Positions 32,264 through 42,159 of a stretch of 64,000 nt of DNA are shown here, piece after piece. The position numbers and the translations under genes were made by a program. Origin of the DNA: Wolfiporia cocos (taxonomy: Eukaryota > Basidiomycota > Agaricomycetes > Polyporales > Phaeolaceae). Where the stretch lies: contig JACCLO010000008.1 of assembly GCA_029448655.1 (NCBI GenBank), positions 3,162,001 to 3,226,000 of the forward strand, given 5' to 3'. Within the stretch, counting starts at the first letter, position 1. Every line of letters starts with the position of its first letter. Under the pieces are notes generated by a model that saw nothing but the letters and a program-made list of their open reading frames with translations, was not told the DNA's origin and searched no databases.

Positions 32264-32713
32264 TGTTACGGGTTGAATACCCATTCGTATATTCGAGTCG
32301 CAAATAGAGATCGTTCTTCTGCACGTAGGGACGTTGCCATGTGCGAGGCAAATACTCGTTAGATGCCTTCAAGTCCTAGGTGAAGTTCCTAGGAGATCGT
32401 TTGATATCCAATACGCGTTAGAGGATATAATCTGGTTCGGGTGTGAGTCTAATAGATATAAGACTCACAGTCAGTGAGCAATTCAAGGACTTAGTTGTTC
32501 GGTTGCTCGAGTGAGAAATACTGAGTGTAGTTTCCTACATTTGAGAACGAGTATAAGACTTCTTGTTTGTACAACAAGGTCGAGCTGAAGAGCCTTGACA
32601 GTAAATACATGAGTTTATATACTACGTTAGGTTTTAGGGGTCAGGTTAGTCCCAGATGTCACCGATACTATCTATGTTATAGTCCCAAATGTTTGATAGG
32701 TATGTAGTGATAT

Positions 32714-33189
32714 TGTCACAGATTTCTGGGGCATTATATTAACTACCCCCTCCCTAGGTCGAACCAGGGATCTCATGCGTTGTAGTCACATGATCTGTGC
32801 CTGGTAGTGTAGTGGTATGAGCGTACTCCGGTATGTAGTACATTGGTCATGTGATTCGGCTTAGTCAGTGGCACTACAGCGCCTGTGCACGGACCTTTAC
32901 TTTAGGGCCAGTACTTACAGTAGTAGTGCGTGCGGCTCATGTATATAAGCCACCATCTGAGGTCTTACAACCTCAGACTTGGAATCATCAGCATTGGGGC
33001 GAGTCACTCAGCGTACTCCTTTCCTCAGCGTGCTAGACTGGCAGTCAACCATCTCTACTTAGTTATGGTCTACCTTGGGTCGCTAGCCAACACCCAGTCC
33101 AGTTGCCCTTCAAGACGTTAGGTCTTAGGTCTTAGACGTTAAGTTGAGGACCATGGGCATTAGTTGTATGTTAGTTATATTCTGTGTCA
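32714..33189 (+). repeat. Solo LTR (TGTCACAG...CTGTGTCA) nested in the inverted E-family LTR
   Basis: 476 bp; target duplication gatat/aatat (one mismatch) at 32709-32713 and 33190-33194. TATA-like tgtatataagcc followed by the inverted pair ctgaggtcttacaacctcag. Same family as the solo LTR at 53529-54000. Confidence 0.85.
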
Positions 33190-33290
33190 AATATATCTGA
33201 AATGATAGATAGGAATGATGGCGGTTGAACACCATCTATCAGCCAATAAATGATAGATATGAAATGAGGGCAGAGTTGGATCTGCCAAAG

Positions 33291-34249
33291 TGACACAGTA
33301 CGCCTGTGGGACTCACCAAGTGCCTATATTGTTGGATAAGGCGACTTAGAGAGGTAGACGATACCAGCGCAGCAGGATGTGAGAGGTTATTCTACGGCGC
33401 AAGCCGAGAGAATAATAGAACTAAGGTTAAAGGGCGTCAAGCCCCTACTTATATACATGTTTATGCGGATGGCGCGTGCTACTAGCTAGTACTACCATTC
33501 CGGGTTATGTGGCTTTTGCCAAGAGGCGAAGCGCTATCTTGTCTGATGTTTATGGACTCTATCTACAATGGCCGTGATGGGCCCTAATGGCCGCACCAAT
33601 CGTAGGAGAGGGATTTGTGTATATTATCATATGAACGCGGGCGCAGCCCGGGTATATGGGAAGCCGGTTGCCGGATACCGTGAGGTATAATGGCGATTGG
33701 CCGTGCTTCGTTGGATGACCAAGGCGAGGCGCCGAGGTCGTTATGCCATTGGACGGGAAGTACCGTGGCATGTGTTACAGCCCGGTCCGGATGGTTACCG
33801 AGGCATGTATTGGACTTAGCCGTGAGGCGAGGTCCGGTGTTTGGGCGACGCCGTGATGGCAGAAGCCCGGGACTTGGAGAACACCGAGTCCGTGGGAAGC
33901 CGAGAAGGCCGACCCAATAGTACAAGGCCGCGAGGCACTGTTTGTACATGTGGACATTATTATGCGAGCGTGCCGCGCTCGGCCTATCATTATGATCTAT
34001 GATCTATGACGTGGCTGGTCTTGCTCTGACGGGCGAGACCTGTATGACGTATGCTGTGGTGTTGCTATTGGACCGGAAGGTGCCGTAGCGTTACGTAAGC
34101 TGGTCATGTGGTTGATAAGCCCAGTTAAGAGCTTGTCGTGGTGGCAATGGGAGTTAACCCGTAGATAACTTGTAGGTAGACGTATAAATCCCAGGTAAAT
34201 TGCTATAATCATAGGAAAAATGCTGTAAGCCCCAGATAAATCTGTGACA
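33291..34249 (-). repeat. 3' LTR of element C
   Basis: 959 bp, tgacacag to tctgtgaca, offset of exactly 4867 bp to its partner. About two thirds of it is recognisably related to the B LTR. Confidence 0.95.
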
Positions 34250-37200
34250 TTACCCCCGCTTTAGGTTTCACCGTCCCTGGTGGAACGATTCATTCTTATG
34301 TATCCCAAGAGCGGTGCGACGCGTGATGACGAAGTGTCAAATACCGTTGCTGTGCTGCCATACTGTAGGTTGTATGCAGGGATAAGATGAGGTTTCAGGA
34401 CTTTGTAGTGGAGCCTGAGCGTTGTATGGGATAGCGATTTTATTCCTTATGGTGATTTGTAACGCGTGATAGCGAAGTGCTAAATGCCGTTACTAGCGAT
34501 TATCAACGCGTGATGACCGAAAGGTCAAATGCCGTTGTTGGGGAAGGATAGTCTTGTTACTAGAGTGTATTGTCATTGTGCACGCGGATCCTAAGAGGAA
34601 GGGCTTTCCTGTTATCGCTGAAGGTGTTCTAGTGCCTTTTCGCGACCTTTGTCGGATTGTTGCTTTTGCTTATGACGTTACTCGTAGTAGAAGGCGATAT
34701 GGAAATGTTCATCATATAGTGCCTTTGAGTCTACTTGTAATCTGTACTCCAATAGCTTGCCAAGCGTATTAGAGGGTGCATTATGTCGTTGTACGTATTT
34801 CGGATAAGCATTGTGCCGGATACCTGTAAGAAGGGGCTCTTCTGTTAACTCTGGAGATTTTCTAGTTTCTCTTCGAGTCCTTGGGCGGTTATGGTGGCTT
34901 ATGCGTAGTACCCGTTGAATGTAACATAGCGGTGCTTTTTCGACGTCTATTGCTGTATATCGGTGAATGGAGTAGCTGGTTCCTTTCATTCGAATAGCGG
35001 TTGTCTTAGGCTTTGTGCTTGTACAGGGGTAATCCTACTCTGTACGACTTATGCGGGTGAACGGTTATTAAAGGACGTCGCCTTATGAACGTTTATGAGG
35101 CGTCGCCTCCCTAGTATCGCAAGTACTAAGCGTGAGACATTATTTCAATGCCCATTTGTTACAGGGGTTGTGTCCCCTAGTTAGATTGCTTCAATGTAGC
35201 GATCTCTTCGGAGTCGTAAGTTCCGGAATGAAGCTGTGCCTTCGTGGTTGTATGCGCTTATTTATTAACGAGTAGGCTTCTCGTGTATAACCCCATAGTA
35301 AAGGTACTAATCATTGTGCATTATGGTCAATGCTTATGATTGTATTCCCTAGACTGTAGTGTCGTTGCCGTAGTGAGGCCTTATTGGGTAACCGTGAGAA
35401 CATACATCCTTATCAGGAGTTGTCTCGTAAAGGTATATCCCGTAAGGGCTGAGGTCACGTGGTGGCGATGACGGTAGTTTCCAATGTGCTTGTATGTCGT
35501 TAAAGTCGTTCTTCGATTGAGTTATGACATTGTAAGCGTGGGAACTGGGATGATCATTGGGGAAGGATATGTTTCGCTATTGGATAGATAGCTACTATAT
35601 TCCTATTACAAGGTTGTCGTCCATATACGAGTAGGACAGTACGAGCATGAATGAGGGTAATCAGGCCTCTTAGTGCATGTCGTTTGTTGCTTTCAAGACC
35701 GTAAGGTACTGTTGTAAGCGTGGGATAGCGGACTTTTGAAGGTCCAGAATGCGGGCTTAGGGTTCTCACCCCCTCTTCCACGTTTGATCTCCCGATCAAA
35801 CCTATTCCGTTGGTTTTGGTTTTTAAAAGAGGTTAAACCGCCTCTATAACCCAAATAAGGGTGGGTGGATGTGGGCCGAAGGTATTGTTGACATATATCC
35901 ATGTACGGCTGTATCCAGGTCGCTCGCATATGCGACCAGATTTTTTATACTAAGGTTTCCCATGCCCTAGTTTGTCGATACCGAAGAGTTTCTCAGGCTC
36001 TTGTTCGGTGTAGTGACGAGATGTATTCCTAATCGGGAGATAGGAAACAGATCCGGATTTATTTATTACGTGTCTCGACGACGTAGGTTTCCGTAAACCA
36101 AGCAATTGTAATGATATCCGATTGCCAAATCGGAGTGATTGTCCTAAAAGATGGGGCTCATCTGTTACTTCGGAGGATTTTCGAGTTTCCTTTTGAAGCC
36201 TTTTGCGGACGATCGCATTTTATTGCTAGTGTGAATTTCCAAATACAGTTGTTCTCCCCACAGAGAAAAGATGTCGTATTGGAGTGAAATCGTAAGTGAG
36301 ATAGCTAGTCTCGTGACAATATTTGCGAGTGGCGTGCGAATTTGTCGATTTCGATTCGGGGGGGGGACCGGTTTGGGACCGGTGTGAATTCGGCGATGTG
36401 CGAAAATGCCGAATGAAGTGTGATTCTGGAAGTCTTGACGACCTCCGCTACACTTCAAGGGAACGCGTATCAATAGCGTGTGTCCCTTGTTTTCCCTTCC
36501 TCTAACCCAGATTGCGAGATTCAATTAAGTAATCTATTGCGATCTGTTTGTACATGGAACGCCGGTGAGAACGGCAGTGTTTCCAATTATTTATAGACGC
36601 TTGTCAGACGTCTCTTCCCAAACGGATGGTAATTTCCTTGCCAGGAGATTCCATTACCGGAAGGGGTGCCCCCGTTCTAAGGTTCTTTAACGAATGAAAT
36701 GACCGTGACTAATGCTCAATAACCCGAATCCCCTTTTCAGGAGCAAAGACCGAAGTCAAACGGGCGCCGATGGATTATGGGTAATCCTTATCGACTTGGT
36801 AATAGGTATTTCCCACAATAATGATAGTTATAAGCATATATTTAACCATAGCGTACACGTTCCTACGTCGGGCAAGGTACTAGTATCGTTGTTCGATTAA
36901 CTAAGTGTACCTAAGACGAGAAAGGTTGCTTTTTTATGTACATAAGCGACCTTAACCAGGCTAGATAACCTGGGAACCAGACGGTGACGCAGGATGTTCA
37001 AAGGCTGAATACAAATGCTATTGGGCGGTTACTAAGCTACTTTACAAGGTAAGTAAACTACTGGAGCCGCCGCTAAAACCATATATTAACTACTATTGAC
37101 TGGGATACCAGGGTACCTAGAAGAGCGAGTCATCAGCGAACTATCGCTGAGTGGTCATATTCATTGAACACAATAAGAACGGGGGCATGGTTAGGGGCAA

Positions 37201-38144
37201 CCTCTTGAGGGTTGCCGCGCGGAATTAAACCGCCAGGTGTCGTCGCAGATGCGCAGACCCAGTGCCAGAAGGCGGAGATATTCGCTTGTGCTTGGAACAG
37301 AGGCGCTCACTCCTGGGGTAGGGTCGGTGGTTGCCAGCATTTGATCGGCTGGACCACATGGTTGGGAAGAAGATACACCGCCCCACCCCTGAACAGGAGC
37401 AGAGCGGGAAAGTGGGCCGCAGTATTGCACCGCAGCCCTTACCACGCCTCAATGGCAAGGCTTGCCGTATTAGGCCCCACTTGTGTCCATCAAGGGCAAC
37501 TCCTCTGTCGATCAAAGATCGCGCTTTAACGGACGCTCCACGCATCTAAGATGGTGGGCCACGCCGCAGGCTTCCAGAGGGACCCTCAGATCCAGTTTCC
37601 CGTGGTGAGCACGCCGAGCCGCCCGAAGGACTGACGCTATTGGCTACCGCTCAATGACCTAGGCCGGCGCGGCCTTGCGAGCCGCGCCACCTCACCACTT
37701 TAATCCAATTAAGGATCCAAAGCGGGCCCCTTACGCCTGGGGATCGGCTTGCAAGATTCCCACGCCGCCATAATGGCGACTCTACTGGTAGAGATGGGGC
37801 GCTGAACAGCGCTTGCCATGTCAGGGGGTTGGGCGCACACAGGCAGACCGTCCCCTTTTCCCAGTAGATGGGTCTCAAACGCTGGCGCCAGCGACCTTTT
37901 CAGGAAGCCAGCGCCTCTCCTTAACCCTGGAGTCCGGGTTTGCAGGACCGTACCGCTGATTAGGCAGGCGCAGCCCCACTGGGTGGCAGGGGGATCAAAC
38001 CCCCGCCGCTAGTATCCCCCAGAACCCAACCATTTAGCATACAACCCTTGTCAGGGCTGCAGAGGCAGAGTGGGGCGCAATCTCAGACACCTGTGGGGGA
38101 AAAACCCCAGGCCCAACCAGTTAAGGAAGGGCGGGGGGGTAGGA
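34250..38144 (-). other. Non-coding interior of element C
   Basis: Homologous to the interior of B. The hairpin module gcgtgat-hairpin-aaat(g/a)ccgtt recurs three times (34319-34347, 34461-34491, 34505-34536), the third with loop GAAA where B has GAGA. A strong hairpin ggcaacc-tcttga-gggttgcc lies near 37196. The leader block (37190-38144) is shared with A and B. Confidence 0.8.
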
Positions 38145-38156
38145 AGTTCTATTATT
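38145..38156 (-). other. Self-priming primer-binding site of element C
   Basis: agttctattatt is the exact reverse complement of aataatagaact at 38278-38289 in the 5' LTR (12 nt). It differs from the B site at two positions, and both partners changed. Confidence 0.85.
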
Positions 38157-38157
38157 A

Positions 38158-39116
38158 TGACACAGTACGCCTGTGGGACTCACCAAGTGCCTATATTGTT
38201 GGATAAGGCGACTTAGAGAGGTAGACGATACCAGCGCAGCAGGATGTGAGAGGTTATTCTACGGCGCAAGCCGAGAGAATAATAGAACTAAGGTTAAAGG
38301 GCGTCAAGCCCCTACTTATATACATGTTTATGCGGATGGCGCGTGCTACTAGCTAGTACTACCATTCCGGGTTATGTGGCTTTTGCCAAGAGGCGAAGCG
38401 CTATCTTGTCTGATGTTTATGGACTCTATCTACAATGGCCGTGATGGGCCCTAATGGCCGCACCAATCGTAGGAGAGGGATTTGTGTATATTATCATATG
38501 AACGCGGGCGCAGCCCGGGTATATGGGAAGCCGGTTGCCGGATACCGTGAGGTATAATGGCGATTGGCCGTGCTTCGTTGGATGACCAAGGCGAGGCGCC
38601 GAGGTCGTTATGCCATTGGACGGGAAGTACCGTGGCATGTGTTACAGCCCGGTCCGGATGGTTACCGAGGCATGTATTGGACTTAGCCGTGAGGCGAGGT
38701 CCGGTGTTTGGGCGACGCCGTGATGGCAGAAGCCCGGGACTTGGAGAACACCGAGTCCGTGGGAAGCCGAGAAGGCCGACCCAATAGTACAAGGCCGCGA
38801 GGCACTGTTTGTACATGTGGACATTATTATGCGAGCGTGCCGCGCTCGGCCTATCATTATGATCTATGATCTATGACGTGGCTGGTCTTGCTCTGACGGG
38901 CGAGACCTGTATGACGTATGCTGTGGTGTTGCTATTGGACCGGAAGGTGCCGTAGCGTTACGTAAGCTGGTCATGTGGTTGATAAGCCCAGTTAAGAGCT
39001 TGTCGTGGTGGCAATGGGAGTTAACCCGTAGATAACTTGTAGGTAGACGTATAAATCCCAGGTAAATTGCTATAATCATAGGAAAAATGCTGTAAGCCCC
39101 AGATAAATCTGTGACA
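38158..39116 (-). repeat. 5' LTR of element C
   Basis: 959 bp; minus-strand TATATAAG box near 38322-38315, about 33 nt upstream of the self-primer segment. Right flank caaag. Confidence 0.95.
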
Positions 39117-39823
39117 CAAAGGTGAAACGCGCCCTATACACTAGTACAACTGGGGATGCACCCAGTAGAGTCACGAGTAGCCAGGGGGGTTGGTTGCGCA
39201 ACAAGTCCCTGTATTGTATTTGTCTCATGGTGAGTTCTGCCAGTGTTCAAAAAATCAAAGTAGCTGTAACAACTTCGGCAGAATGAATCAATGAGCAACC
39301 GGTACAAATATAGAATTACATACGTGAAATGGTAGCCCATGATATTTGAGACATGCGCAACAAGGAGATCTGCGCACTTCCATTGGGTAGCCGACCTACA
39401 GTGTATTACCATTCCTTTACCCACGGCCACTCCTTTACCCACTCGGCTCTAACTCCTCCCCCACTTTGAATTATGCTCCCGTTTTTTAAACACACCTTTG
39501 TATATGCTCTATGCTTATGCTCAAATTCTTCGTCAAGTTCTGACAAATGGTTCATTGCCTGTGAACACACATATATCTGTGATTGCCTAATCTAGATGAA
39601 ATGCACTATGTTTCGAACAACTGTAGTCTACAGTTGAAATAGATCATGAATCTAATAGCTTCCAGATTTACTGAATCCATTTCTGAGTACATTTCCCTCT
39701 ATGATGTAGAGGATCTGAATGAGATTGAGGCCACCAAAAATGATGGAGAGTAGGCATGACAAATGAGTGACTTGTATGGAATGAGAGCTTCCGCGACATG
39801 GTGATAAATGAGCGCTTGAGCGC
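39117..39823. repeat. Right arm of the inverted duplication (outer part)
   Basis: Apparently exact reverse complement of 30359-31065. It ends exactly at the first base of the left LTR of element D. Continues on the other side of element C at 33205-33290. Confidence 0.85.
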
Positions 39824-40357
39824 TGTTACGATCCGTATGAATCCGTATATTTTGACGCCTCACTGGAGAGGAGGACTTAGCGTTCAACCGCTGTATTTAC
39901 CGATTATTCTTAGGGTCCCTGCTCAACCACCGACCCTCGTTTCATGTACAACAACCCTACGCCCCTAGTCTCATAGCGTATCAGGTTCTAGGTGATATCT
40001 GTTGTATATCTACAGAGCTTCTACGTTTCAGCCACTGTTGCGCTCAACCGCAGCGTTTCGGCTTAGTTATCGTAGCGTACTAACCTTATGGACTTAGTGG
40101 TAGCAGTACCAAGGACACTATGACCCCGATTGCAGAATCGTAGTATAAAGACCCTGTTGTAAATACTGGCCGAGTTCCTCAGCTCGACCTTGTTGAATTA
40201 CAAGGATCCTATACTCGTTCTCAAAAGACTTAAGCAATTAAGTCTGCAGCCAGTATATCGACGCTCGACTCTGCTGAGTCCGACGGGTAGTGCGCTACTC
40301 GATACGCTGAGTAACTCGACTTAACATCTCAGCTGAACGGATATTCGATCCGTAACA
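39824..40357 (+). repeat. 5' LTR of element D
   Basis: 534 bp, TGTTACGATC to GATCCGTAACA. TATAAAG at 40144-40150; the self-primer segment agctcgacctt at 40181-40191 lies just downstream, at the expected transcript start. Confidence 0.95.
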
Positions 40358-40358
40358 G

Positions 40359-40369
40359 AAGGTCGAGCT
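40359..40369 (+). other. Self-priming primer-binding site of element D
   Basis: aaggtcgagct, one base from the LTR end, is exactly complementary to agctcgacctt at 40181-40191. Confidence 0.87.
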
Positions 40370-40402
40370 CTTAACAGACTCACTTACCAAGAGTGCAAGT
40401 CC

Positions 40403-42052
40403 ATGCAACGCTTTGACCTGGATCTCCCGAACCGGTTGATCCATCTGCTCCCCGAAGAATACAGACGCATCTACTACGAAGACAAACACGAGTGGAGAGA
40501 TCCCCCCGCAGGGTTCTTTGCGAAAGGAGGGTATCTCACCGTCCCGACGCCAGACAGACTTATTCCCTCGTGGGTACAGTTACCCCCATCCTCGAACGAC
40601 CCCTGGGAGCAGACGCGCGCCGCTTTCGAACGCTTTGGAAACGTCACAAACTTGATGACACCGACCATCACCATATCTCGAACAGGCGATGGACAACTCG
40701 GAGGACAGACAACGAACCCCAACCCTGCAGGAGGAAGCATGGGTCTGGGAGGTACAACCTTGGGCGGAAGTGCTGTTCCGGGAAGCAGCGGCACGAGCCA
40801 GGGCGCAGGGGGAGTGGCCAATATCCCTCCGCCAGTTAATAATCCGCTACCTGGAAATCTTAGCGGAACAAACCCCACCGGACCAGGAGCGTCTGGAGGA
40901 GGAGGAATTCCTAGAGGGGGAGGTCCCCCCGGGGGCGGAGGTCCCCCGGGCGGCACCGGTAATCCAGCAGGCGGCGCAGGAGGCAATCCAGGAGGACCAC
41001 CAGGCGGAGGAGGAGGACCACCAGGCGGAGGAGGCCCCCCAGGCGGAGGGAACCCCGCGGGATGGGGCGGGCAGTTCGCCCCACCAGGGCGAGGGAACCG
41101 CATAAAGCTCGCCACCCCCGAACCCTTCAAGGGAGAACGAAAGAAGCTACAACGCTTCAAGAATGATTGCAACACATGGTTCACCATGTTCGCGGCAGAC
41201 TATCAGACCGACGATCAGAAAATCCTCTTCATCATGTCCTACATTCGAGGAAGCGACCGAGTAGACCAATGGAAGGAGAACTACTACGCCAAGCACACAG
41301 ATCCGGCGACAGGAGCATTCGTCCTCCCCACGCTACTCCAGTTCAGTGCAGAATTCGATGCCGCATTCGAGCCCATCGAAGAGAAACAGAAAACCAATGA
41401 CGATCTCTTCGACCTCAGACAGGAGAAGAAGAACATCGACGACTTCAATATTGAATTCGATAACCTCGTAGGGAAAACGGGACTGGACCGACAACAGTGC
41501 AACCCACTCCTCGTCACCTTGTACAAGAGAGCCATCCGACCCGCACTCGTTACGCATATCATAAATATTGTTCCCCCCGTCATAACCCTCACGGACTGGA
41601 TGAAACAAGCATCCATCAACGAGAACAATTATAACACGTTCATCAAAGGACGAGGAGACCCCAAGAAGAAACCCCAGTGGCGACCCAAGGGACCTAGCTC
41701 CCCAGCCACACCGACTCCCGTGAAAGACCCGAATGCAATGGACGTTGACCGAATGTCCACGGAAGAGCGACGCAAGCTCCAAACTGAGGGGCGGTGCTTC
41801 AATTGTAAGGAGAAGGGCCACCTCTCCAGCAACTGCCCAAAGCGAAAGAAGAAGTCTCCTGCGAAGGGCAAAGCTCGAAAGGTAGAGGCCGTAGAGGAGG
41901 GGAACCCCGCCGCCCACACGGAAGAAGAAGACACCGAGGACGAGGACGATGGAGCCACCGCAGTGGAAGAAGCAGTTAATGCGATCAGGATTCTCAAGGC
42001 TAAGAACCCCTCGTTCCTTGCCCAGATTCTCGATGACCAGGATTTCGAATAG
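40403..42052 (+). CDS. gag: Gag of element D
   Basis: 549 residues. An N-terminal domain shared with element E (LPNRLIHLLPEE, EWRDP, WEQTRAAFERFGN, residues 8-80) is followed by a Gly/Pro-rich low-complexity region (about 95-230, runs of GGPPGGG), a gag core (PEPFKGERKKLQRFKNDCNTW, about 235-255, written here only by its ends; then ILFIMSYIRGSDRVDQWKE), and one CCHC zinc knuckle CFNCKEKGHLSSNC (about 465) with a basic then acidic tail. The start at 40403 lies 45 nt after the LTR, which fits a short leader. The pol frame is open (-1) from 42004, overlapping the last 49 nt. Confidence 0.94.
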   Translation: MQRFDLDLPNRLIHLLPEEYRRIYYEDKHEWRDPPAGFFAKGGYLTVPTPDRLIPSWVQLPPSSNDPWEQTRAAFERFGNVTNLMTPTITISRTGDGQLGGQTTNPNPAGGSMGLGGTTLGGSAVPGSSGTSQGAGGVANIPPPVNNPLPGNLSGTNPTGPGASGGGGIPRGGGPPGGGGPPGGTGNPAGGAGGNPGGPPGGGGGPPGGGGPPGGGNPAGWGGQFAPPGRGNRIKLATPEPFKGERKKLQRFKNDCNTWFTMFAADYQTDDQKILFIMSYIRGSDRVDQWKENYYAKHTDPATGAFVLPTLLQFSAEFDAAFEPIEEKQKTNDDLFDLRQEKKNIDDFNIEFDNLVGKTGLDRQQCNPLLVTLYKRAIRPALVTHIINIVPPVITLTDWMKQASINENNYNTFIKGRGDPKKKPQWRPKGPSSPATPTPVKDPNAMDVDRMSTEERRKLQTEGRCFNCKEKGHLSSNCPKRKKKSPAKGKARKVEAVEEGNPAAHTEEEDTEDEDDGATAVEEAVNAIRILKAKNPSFLAQILDDQDFE

Positions 42053-42159
42053 GGAGGAAGCGCACGGTCTTACCTCCCGAAAGCGCAGCTCATGTAATTA
42101 CCTCGTATGAACGCGACCGGTCGCTGTTTATCCCCGTAACCCTGAAGCTGCAGAAAGCC

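Larger units (their letters stand above)
33291..39116 (-). mobile_element. Element C: LARD-like non-autonomous LTR retrotransposon
   Basis: 5826 bp with two 959-bp LTRs (33291-34249, 38158-39116) that appear identical; their longest shared frames (121 and 76 residues) match exactly. Perfect target duplication caaag (33286-33290, 39117-39121), inside the inverted E-family LTR. The interior is homologous to B throughout with many small differences and has no coding frame. The left end after the LTR (attacccccgctttaggtttc) is the polypurine tract; the primer site is at 38145-38156. C postdates the inverted duplication because it interrupts one arm only. Confidence 0.95.
32264..39271 (-). repeat. 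E-family LTR, minus orientation, split by a solo LTR and by element C
   Basis: On the plus strand it starts TGTTACGGG (32264) and ends CTGTAACA (39271). Removing the solo LTR 32714-33189 and element C 33291-39116 with their duplications leaves one LTR colinear with 30911-32106 in reverse. It keeps more CpG sites than the left copy. Confidence 0.85.

Noticed and set aside
40474..41187. 237-codon antisense frame over gag of element D (also 6107-6808 in A and 56597-57115 in E)
   Set aside because: Mirror of the Gly/Pro-rich or coiled-coil gag coding sequence in another register; explained by codon bias.
42004..42052. Classical -1 slippery heptamer at the gag-pol overlap of D (and E)
   Set aside because: No X XXY YYZ heptamer in the gag reading register was found; the frame relation is clear but the signal is not.
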